Position numbers and translations under genes: made by a program | Shown: positions 1-4,982 of the stretch, in pieces | Layout: every line of letters starts with the position of its first letter | Position numbering within the stretch: the first letter of the stretch is position 1 | Notes under the pieces: model-generated | Seen by the model: only the letters and a program-made list of their open reading frames with translations | Told to the model about the DNA's origin: nothing | The model's database searches: none | Source: Cryomorphaceae bacterium | GTDB lineage: Bacteria > Bacteroidota > Bacteroidia > Flavobacteriales_D > Crocinitomicaceae | NCBI GenBank assembly: GCA_027485365.1 | Contig: JAIXRD010000227.1 | Location: 1-6,630, forward strand | Length of the DNA: 6,630 nucleotides | Direction: 5' to 3'

Positions 1-904
1 CACTTCGTTTTTCCATTCGCTCACGCAAAACCAGTTCATATAATTGTGAGCGCAATAATTGCATAGCTTTTTCCTTATTGGCTAATTGGGACCTAGATTC
101 TGAATTTTCTATAATGATTCCTGACGGAGCGTGCCGTAATCGAACTGCGGTTTCTACCTTATTTACATTTTGCCCACCAGCACCCCCAGAACGGAAAGTT
201 TCCCAAGAAATATCTGCTGGGTTTATATGTATATCAATTTGATCATCCACGAGGGGATAAACATAAACAGAAACAAATGAGGTATGCCGTTTAGCATTGG
301 AATCGAATGGTGAAATCCTAACTAAGCGATGCACCCCATTTTCTCCTTTTAAATATCCAAATGCAAATTCACCATCAAATTCAAGAGAAACTGTTTTAAT
401 TCCGGCTACATCACCTTCTTGATGATTCAGTTCCGTTACTTTATACCCTTGCTTTTGTGCCCACATAATGTACATACGCATGAGCATTGAAGCCCAATCA
501 CAACTTTCCGTGCCTCCTGCACCTGCAGTAATTTGTATAACAGCACTCAAAGAATCTTCTTCATTGGACAACATGTTTTTAAGCTCAAGCTCCTCAACCA
601 GACCGCCCAACATTAGATACTGGTCTTCTACCTCAAGTGCAGTCGCCCCTCCCTCCTTCTCAAATTCAATTAACACTTGTAAATCATCATATCCCGATTG
701 AATTTTCTTAAATCCCTCTACCCAATACTTTAATCCACGGATAATTTTCATCTGAGCTTCCGCTTTTTTGGGGTCATCCCAAAAGCTCGGGTCTTGTGTG
801 CGCAACTCCTCTTCACTCAATTGTTGCGATTTTTCGGCAATTTTTAAGTAATTATAAATGGAAAGAATACGCTGCTCTAATTCTTTATTTTGTTCACCGG
901 TCAT
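1..904 (-). CDS. prfB: Peptide chain release factor 2 (RF2), 3' end missing
   Basis: Class I release factor that recognises UGA and UAA stop codons in the ribosomal A site and triggers hydrolysis of peptidyl-tRNA; cytoplasmic. Reading down from the ATG at 904 gives 301 open residues to the window edge; family members have about 360-370, so roughly 60 C-terminal residues are absent. Visible landmarks: the helical N-terminal domain (residues 1-110, including RTQDPSFWDD), the stop-codon-reading tripeptide SPF at 198-200, which marks RF2 rather than RF1 (PxT), and the peptidyl-hydrolysis loop SGGAGGQNVNK with GGQ at 243-245. Spacing between SPF and GGQ matches E. coli RF2 exactly. The start is chosen because MTGEQNKELEQR aligns with the usual Bacteroidota RF2 N-terminus. 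The frame is continuous: no in-frame UGA occurs near codon 20, where many bacteria have the autoregulatory +1 frameshift. It is divergent from gcvH. The identification is secure. Confidence 0.96.
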   Translation of the reverse strand, partial: MTGEQNKELEQRILSIYNYLKIAEKSQQLSEEELRTQDPSFWDDPKKAEAQMKIIRGLKYWVEGFKKIQSGYDDLQVLIEFEKEGGATALEVEDQYLMLGGLVEELELKNMLSNEEDSLSAVIQITAGAGGTESCDWASMLMRMYIMWAQKQGYKVTELNHQEGDVAGIKTVSLEFDGEFAFGYLKGENGVHRLVRISPFDSNAKRHTSFVSVYVYPLVDDQIDIHINPADISWETFRSGGAGGQNVNKVETAVRLRHAPSGIIIENSESRSQLANKEKAMQLLRSQLYELVLRERMEKRS

Positions 905-908
905 GTTG

Positions 909-916
909 CAAAAGTA
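909..916 (-). promoter_or_regulatory. Bacteroidota -7 promoter box for prfB
   Basis: Read on the minus strand this is TACTTTTG, an exact match to the TAnnTTTG box recognised by the Bacteroidota primary sigma factor. Only four bases (CAAC) separate it from the prfB ATG, so transcription should begin at or within a few bases of the start codon, giving a leaderless or nearly leaderless mRNA. No convincing TTG-type -33 element was seen upstream; the bases just before the box (CTTTTG) partly repeat it. The box is seen directly; its activity is inferred. Confidence 0.6.
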
Positions 917-957
917 CAAAAGTTAAGTCCTAACCCGTTTGAATCATTTGAATATAT

Positions 958-965
958 TATTTTTG
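958..965 (+). promoter_or_regulatory. Bacteroidota -7 promoter box for gcvH
   Basis: TATTTTTG matches TAnnTTTG and lies 17 bases before the gcvH ATG at 983. A TTTG at 938-941, 16 bases upstream of the box, could serve as the -33 element, though the spacing is a little short of the usual range. The predicted transcript would have a leader of only about 10-14 bases, which is A-rich and has no Shine-Dalgarno sequence. This also argues against a longer gcvH product starting upstream of 983. Confidence 0.55.
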
Positions 966-982
966 TAAAAAAAACAAACGCG

Positions 983-1360
983 ATGATTATACCTGCGAAT
1001 TTAAAGTACACCAAAGAACACGAGTGGATTGCTATTGATGGAGAAGTAGCGACCATTGGAATTACCGACTTTGCACAAAGCGAACTTGGAGATATCGTTT
1101 ATGTTGAAATCGAAACGGTTGGCGAAAGCTTATCAAAAGATGAAGTTTTTGGATCGGTTGAAGCGGTTAAGACTGTTTCCGATTTATTCATGCCTGTTAG
1201 CGGTGAGATTCTAGAATTTAATGGTGAATTAGAAGCTAATCCAGAAGCGGTAAATAAAGACCCATACGGTTCAGGTTGGATGATTAAAGTTCAAGTTTCT
1301 GACATGAGCGAATTGGATGGCCTTATGGATGCTGCGGCATACCAAGACTTAGTTGGATAA
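983..1360 (+). CDS. gcvH: Glycine cleavage system H protein
   Basis: Small lipoylated carrier of the glycine cleavage complex: its lipoyl arm takes the aminomethyl group from P protein (glycine decarboxylase), passes it to T protein and is reoxidised by L protein. In bacteria it can also be an intermediate in lipoate transfer. The 125-residue product has the family's usual length. The opening MIIPANLKYTKEHEWI carries the conserved Y-T-K-E-H-E-W motif, followed by the GxTDFAQxELGD strand and GSVEAVKTVSD, in which K63 is the lipoylation site. The C-terminal part NPYG-like motif (NKDPYGSGWMIKV) is also present. The frame stays open upstream to 890, but the start at 983 is preferred because it matches family N-termini, follows the promoter box at 958-965, and the extension would run over the start of divergent prfB. 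gcvP and gcvT are not in the window, so it is apparently monocistronic here and ends at the hairpin at 1379-1413. Confidence 0.96.
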   Translation: MIIPANLKYTKEHEWIAIDGEVATIGITDFAQSELGDIVYVEIETVGESLSKDEVFGSVEAVKTVSDLFMPVSGEILEFNGELEANPEAVNKDPYGSGWMIKVQVSDMSELDGLMDAAAYQDLVG

Positions 1361-1378
1361 AACAACTCTTTTAAACAT

Positions 1379-1413
1379 AAAAAAAGCCCTGACGTTTTAG
1401 TCAGGGCTTTTTT
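1379..1413. terminator. Bidirectional intrinsic terminator between gcvH and gyrB
   Basis: An 8-bp GC-rich stem, GCCCTGAC at 1386-1393 pairing with GTCAGGGC at 1400-1407, encloses a six-base loop (GTTTTA). It is flanked by A-rich sequence at 1379-1385 and six T at 1408-1413, which can extend the stem by A-T pairs. On the plus strand the T-tract follows the hairpin, 18 bases after the gcvH stop. On the minus strand the complement of the A-tract supplies the U-run just past the gyrB stop at 1415. One element therefore can terminate both convergent genes. Confidence 0.92.
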
Positions 1414-1414
1414 G

Positions 1415-3367
1415 TTAGGCGTCTATCTTAGCATATTTCGCATTTCGCTCAATAAACTCTCGACGAGGAGGGACATCATCCCCCATCAACATAGAGAAAA
1501 TCTGATCGCACTCTGCGGCATTTTCAATGGTAACTTGTCTCAGGGTACGAGACTCAGGATTCATTGTGGTTTCCCATAATTGTTCCGCATTCATCTCTCC
1601 AAGACCTTTGTAACGTTGCACATTTACTGAAGACTCGCTTCCTCCACCTTTCAGTTCTTGAATCAATCGATCACGCATGTCTTCATTCCAAGCATATTCA
1701 GATTTTGTTCCTTTTTTAACTTGATAAAGTGGTGGGGTAGCAATATAAATATACCCATGCTCAATCAACTCTTTCATATATCTAAAGAAGAAGGTCAAGA
1801 TTAGGGTTTCAATGTGCGATCCATCCACGTCGGCATCACACATGATTATTATTTTATGGTAGCGAAGTTTCTCAAGATTTAAGGCTTTGGAATCATCTTC
1901 GGTACCAATTCGAACACCAAGAGCGGTATAAATATTCTTAATTTCTTCGTTTTCAAAGATTTTATACTGCATAGCCTTCTCTACGTTCAAGATTTTTCCT
2001 CGAAGCGGTAGAATCGCTTGAAAATGACGATCTCGTCCTTGTTTTGCGGTCCCCCCTGCGGAATCACCCTCAACAAAATAAATTTCGCACGCTGCAGGAT
2101 CTTTTTCCGAGCAGTCTGCAAGTTTACCTGGCAAGCCACTTCCTGTTAATACATTCTTGCGCTGAACCATTTCTCTGGCTTTACGAGCGGCGTGACGAGC
2201 ACGGGCAGCAAGTATTACCTTTTCAACAATCATTCGTGCTTCCGTTGGATGTTCTTCCAAGTAAGCACTTAACATTTCAGAAACGGCTTGAGAAACAGGT
2301 GCAGTTACCTCGCGGTTACCAAGTTTTGTTTTAGTCTGACCTTCAAACTGAGGTTCTGCAACTTTAACTGAAACAACCGCAGTTAATCCTTCACGAAAAT
2401 CATCCCCATCAATTTCAATTTTTTCTTTAGCCAACATCCCACTGTCGGTTGCATATTTTTTCAAGGTATTTGTTAAACCTCGACGGAAACCAGAAAGGTG
2501 TGTACCTCCTTCATGTGTGTTAATGTTGTTCACATAAGCCTGAATATTCTCCGTATAGGACGTATTATAGGTTAAGGCAACTTCAACAGGAATACCTTCG
2601 CGTTCGCCTTCAAAATAAATTACATCTGCGATAAGCGCTTCACGATTTCTATCTAAATACGAGGCAAACTCACGCAATCCTCCTTCGGAATGAAAGCTCA
2701 CTGAATGCATTTTGCCGTTCTCATCAATATTTCGACGATCCGATAAGGTTATGGTTATGCCCTTGTTTAGGAAGGCTAATTCGCGCATACGCGCTGCAAG
2801 CGTATCGTAATTGTATTCTGTGTAATCAAAAATCGAAGCATCCGGTTGAAACGTTACTTCAGTTCCCGTTTCTTTTGATTCTCCAACCACTTTTACATCA
2901 TACAACGGTTTACCAATGTTATATTCTTGCTGGAAGATCTTGCCATCCCTTCGCACAGTCGCCATTAAATGGGTTGAGAGTGCGTTCACACACGAAACAC
3001 CTACACCGTGAAGACCACCTGAAACTTTGTATGTGTCTTTATCGAACTTACCTCCAGCATGCAGTACGGTCATTACAACCTCCAAGGCAGACTTTTTCTC
3101 CTTGGTGTGCATTGCTGTAGGGATACCACGCCCATTATCGATTACGGTAACTGAATTGTTTTCATTGATAAAAACATCAATTTTATTGCAATATCCAGCA
3201 AGGGCCTCATCAATCGAATTATCAACTACCTCATACACTAAGTGATGTAACCCTTTCAGGCCCACATCCCCAATATACATCGCAGGTCTTTTTCTTACAG
3301 CTTCTAAGCCTTCTAATACTTGAATATTATCTGCTGAGTAATTATCTCTATTTTCCGCTTCACTCAT
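1415..3367 (-). CDS. gyrB: DNA gyrase subunit B
   Basis: ATPase subunit of gyrase (A2B2), which introduces negative supercoils and relieves positive ones ahead of forks and RNA polymerase. The complete 650-residue product shows all family parts in order. The GHKL ATPase (about 1-225) has E46 (general base) and N50 in EVVDNSIDEA, D77 in DNGRGIP and GGLHGVG at 117-123. The transducer carries QTKTKLG at 344-350 with the ATP-contacting K346. The TOPRIM domain has EGDSAGG (E433) and DADVDG (D511, D513, D515) for Mg2+. The tail is QRYKGLGEMN at 584-593 and GDDVPPRREFIE. The DVPPRREFIE ending and overall match favour GyrB over ParE. The roughly 150-residue insertion of the 804-residue proteobacterial enzyme is absent, as in most other phyla. 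The position matching the aminocoumarin-contact R136 of E. coli is kept (R140). AAGAAGG lies almost against the ATG, so it is unlikely to work as a standard ribosome site. gyrA, dnaN and recF are not adjacent. Confidence 0.97.
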   Translation of the reverse strand: MSEAENRDNYSADNIQVLEGLEAVRKRPAMYIGDVGLKGLHHLVYEVVDNSIDEALAGYCNKIDVFINENNSVTVIDNGRGIPTAMHTKEKKSALEVVMTVLHAGGKFDKDTYKVSGGLHGVGVSCVNALSTHLMATVRRDGKIFQQEYNIGKPLYDVKVVGESKETGTEVTFQPDASIFDYTEYNYDTLAARMRELAFLNKGITITLSDRRNIDENGKMHSVSFHSEGGLREFASYLDRNREALIADVIYFEGEREGIPVEVALTYNTSYTENIQAYVNNINTHEGGTHLSGFRRGLTNTLKKYATDSGMLAKEKIEIDGDDFREGLTAVVSVKVAEPQFEGQTKTKLGNREVTAPVSQAVSEMLSAYLEEHPTEARMIVEKVILAARARHAARKAREMVQRKNVLTGSGLPGKLADCSEKDPAACEIYFVEGDSAGGTAKQGRDRHFQAILPLRGKILNVEKAMQYKIFENEEIKNIYTALGVRIGTEDDSKALNLEKLRYHKIIIMCDADVDGSHIETLILTFFFRYMKELIEHGYIYIATPPLYQVKKGTKSEYAWNEDMRDRLIQELKGGGSESSVNVQRYKGLGEMNAEQLWETTMNPESRTLRQVTIENAAECDQIFSMLMGDDVPPRREFIERNAKYAKIDA

Positions 3368-3408
3368 ACCTTCTTTTTTACTGTTTTTAACGATTTAAAA
3401 ATACAGTA

Positions 3409-3416
3409 CAAAAATA
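3409..3416 (-). promoter_or_regulatory. Bacteroidota -7 promoter box for gyrB
   Basis: On the minus strand this reads TATTTTTG, an exact TAnnTTTG match, ending 41 bases before the gyrB ATG at 3367. It predicts a leader of roughly 35 bases. No clear TTG/TTTG -33 box was found 16-21 bases upstream, only a T-rich run. It lies between gyrB and the upstream peroxidase gene, so gyrB likely has its own transcript even though both genes point the same way. Confidence 0.5.
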
Positions 3417-3488
3417 CGTAAAAGCTAGGGTGAAAAAGGATTCGTAAATTGGCTAAACCCCTTAACTTTTCAACAAAATTTCAACGAT

Positions 3489-4073
3489 TTACTTTGATTT
3501 AATCCAAGTTATGATTTCGGGATCGTTTGGAGGAGTTGTTGGTGAAATAACACGAACTAGAAATCCGTTTTCATCAATCAAATACTTTTGAAAATTCCAT
3601 TTAACCTCATTGTCTTCAAGTCCATTATCAGACAAACTCGTAAGGAATTTATACACCGGATGCATGTCCTTTCCTTTAACAGAAATCTTAGACATCATCG
3701 GGAAGCTTACCCCATAATTTTTAGAACAAAAAGCAGCAATTTCGTCATCGGTTCCTGGCTCTTGGGCCATGAAATTATTTGCAGGAAAGCCGACAATAAC
3801 AAAATTCGAATCTTTAAATTCACGATAAAGCGCTTCTAATTCTTTGTACTGAGGGGTAAGACCACATTTGGATGCGGTATTTACAACCATCATCTTCTTG
3901 CCTTTAAATTCGGACAAGTTTAAGCTGTCTCCATCGATGGAAATCACCGTGAATTCATGAATTGAATGTTTATTCATCCCTGTTGCGTTTTTAGTTGAAT
4001 TATTGACGTTACGTTGGCCTGTGCTGCAAAAAGACAGTCCCAGCGCAATAAAAAGTAAACCGAGTATTTTCAT
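3489..4073 (-). CDS. Glutathione peroxidase family protein (probably thioredoxin-dependent), exported or lipid-anchored
   Basis: Thiol peroxidase of the GPx family, reducing hydroperoxides through a cysteine. With the start at 4073 it has 194 residues. Residues 1-15 (MKILGLLFIALGLSF) form a signal peptide followed by C16, possibly a lipoprotein cysteine, then a Ser/Asn-rich linker and the GPx core from about residue 37. NTASKCGLTPQY carries the peroxidatic C70, and VKWNFQKYLID gives the conserved Trp159-Asn160. The loop usually written FPCNQFGxQEPG is FPANNFMAQEPG: the second cysteine is Ala98 and the tetrad glutamine is Asn100. C116 in AAFCSKNYGVSFP sits where thioredoxin-dependent GPxs have the resolving cysteine, so thioredoxin-type recycling is more likely than glutathione. 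The frame is open up to an ATG at 4121, adding 16 hydrophobic residues, but that start would leave three bases to the divergent neighbour; 4073 also gives the more typical signal peptide. The family is sure; the reductant and localisation are inferred. Confidence 0.9.
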   Translation of the reverse strand: MKILGLLFIALGLSFCSTGQRNVNNSTKNATGMNKHSIHEFTVISIDGDSLNLSEFKGKKMMVVNTASKCGLTPQYKELEALYREFKDSNFVIVGFPANNFMAQEPGTDDEIAAFCSKNYGVSFPMMSKISVKGKDMHPVYKFLTSLSDNGLEDNEVKWNFQKYLIDENGFLVRVISPTTPPNDPEIITWIKSK

Positions 4074-4084
4074 AAAATTGATAA

Positions 4085-4093
4085 CAAAGAATA
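4085..4093 (-). promoter_or_regulatory. Weak candidate -7 promoter box for the GPx-family gene
   Basis: The minus strand reads TATTCTTTG, which resembles TAnnTTTG but with three instead of two bases between TA and TTTG. It ends 11 bases before the ATG at 4073. If used, transcription would begin downstream of the alternative ATG at 4121, so only the 194-residue product could be made. The imperfect match makes this tentative. Confidence 0.25.
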
Positions 4094-4124
4094 ACCAAAT
4101 TAGTTTAATTGCGTTTAACATTTT

Positions 4125-4982
4125 ATGAGGTTCTGTTTTATTCCAACACTTATTTTCATATCATTTCTTTCATTATTTCACGCTCAGAAAATAAGCGGGA
4201 ATTGGATTGGTATCTTAACAAACCCTTCCATAGACTCCAACCAAGCCATTCCTGTATTACTGAGTCATCAAGTTGTAATGAACTTTTCAAACGGAACGTT
4301 TAGAATTGAAGATGCAGGGGCCATTCAACAATTTGAGGTGAGTGGTGCCATAAAAAACAAGAAGAACTTCAAATTAAGTTCAGGTAAAAACCCCACAATA
4401 AAAAACAAACAAAGTGTAGCATATCCCTTTGACTTTCAATTTATGCTTAATGATTCTAGCGGATACGTTGAATCGAAATTTAATGCACCGGGGAGTCCAT
4501 ACAACGGCTACCTCCTATTCCTTGAGCGAGATTTGAAAACTTACGAACTAAACAACCTTCCAATCCTTGAGTCAAGTGTAGCAAAATCCATGTTAAACAA
4601 TATTCAAAATGCTATACCAGCAAAAGAAAGGCGGTATAAAGAATTACAACAATTCGAGTTTAATCCGGTATATTTCGGGTATAATGAATTTACGGTAGAT
4701 AGCAGTTATACCGATTACTTAAAACGTATTTGCCGAATATTAAAAAGCCACAGTGATTTACGAATCAAAATAATCGGTAATACGGATGGAGATGGCAGTG
4801 AAGCGTACAATTTAGAATTATCCAAAAAGCGCAGCAATGAAATCAAGCTCATCTTAATTAAAAATGGGATACGTTCTGACCGAATGATCGAAGAGTACAA
4901 CGGAGAATTACATCCCATCGATTCAAACGACACCAATGAGGGAAAGCGCAAAAATCGACGGGTAGATTTTCAGTTTATTTAA
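4125..4982 (+). CDS. Exported protein with C-terminal OmpA-like peptidoglycan-binding domain
   Basis: Predicted envelope protein of 285 residues. Residues 1-20 form a signal peptide (hydrophobic run from F3 to F18, cleavage expected after FHA20). There is no cysteine at the cleavage site, so it is not an obvious lipoprotein. Residues 21-140 are an unrecognised, probably beta-rich segment starting SGNWIGIL and ending GYLLFLERD. A linker (about 141-178) containing KERRYKELQQ follows. Residues 179-285 are an OmpA C-terminal domain: NPVYFGYNEFTVD, then GNTDGDGSEAYNLELSKKR, then GKRKNRRVDFQF at the end. D221 and R236 have the same 15-residue spacing as the diaminopimelate-binding D271 and R286 of E. 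coli OmpA, so peptidoglycan binding is likely. There are too few residues before this domain for a classical 8-strand OmpA barrel with an obvious pattern, so it may be periplasmic. No promoter match was seen in the 51 bases to the divergent peroxidase gene. The last 8 bases overlap convergent valS. Confidence 0.85.
   Translation: MRFCFIPTLIFISFLSLFHAQKISGNWIGILTNPSIDSNQAIPVLLSHQVVMNFSNGTFRIEDAGAIQQFEVSGAIKNKKNFKLSSGKNPTIKNKQSVAYPFDFQFMLNDSSGYVESKFNAPGSPYNGYLLFLERDLKTYELNNLPILESSVAKSMLNNIQNAIPAKERRYKELQQFEFNPVYFGYNEFTVDSSYTDYLKRICRILKSHSDLRIKIIGNTDGDGSEAYNLELSKKRSNEIKLILIKNGIRSDRMIEEYNGELHPIDSNDTNEGKRKNRRVDFQFI

Noticed and set aside
468..701. Open frame of 77 codons on the plus strand inside prfB
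   Set aside because: It is antisense to conserved RF2 coding sequence, serine-rich and low in complexity, and has no supporting promoter or ribosome site.
890..982. An in-frame 31-residue N-terminal extension of gcvH starting at 890
   Set aside because: It would overlap the start of divergent prfB, precede the promoter box at 958-965, and has no likeness to H-protein N-termini; the start at 983 gives the standard length and sequence.
2044..2334. Open frame of 96 codons on the plus strand inside gyrB (also 2875-3120 and 3027-3245)
   Set aside because: They lie antisense to strongly conserved gyrB codons, show no recognisable domain, signal or initiation site, and are explained by the composition of the real gene.
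3421..3488. Possible terminator after the GPx-family gene
   Set aside because: Short C-rich and G-rich runs (CTAGGG, ACCCCTT) do not form a stable stem on inspection, and no U-tract follows, so no terminator is called.
4715..4951. Open frames antisense or out of frame to the OmpA-type gene (4715-4951 minus, 4109-4303 plus)
   Set aside because: The OmpA domain reading frame is clearly the coding one; these frames have no recognisable features.
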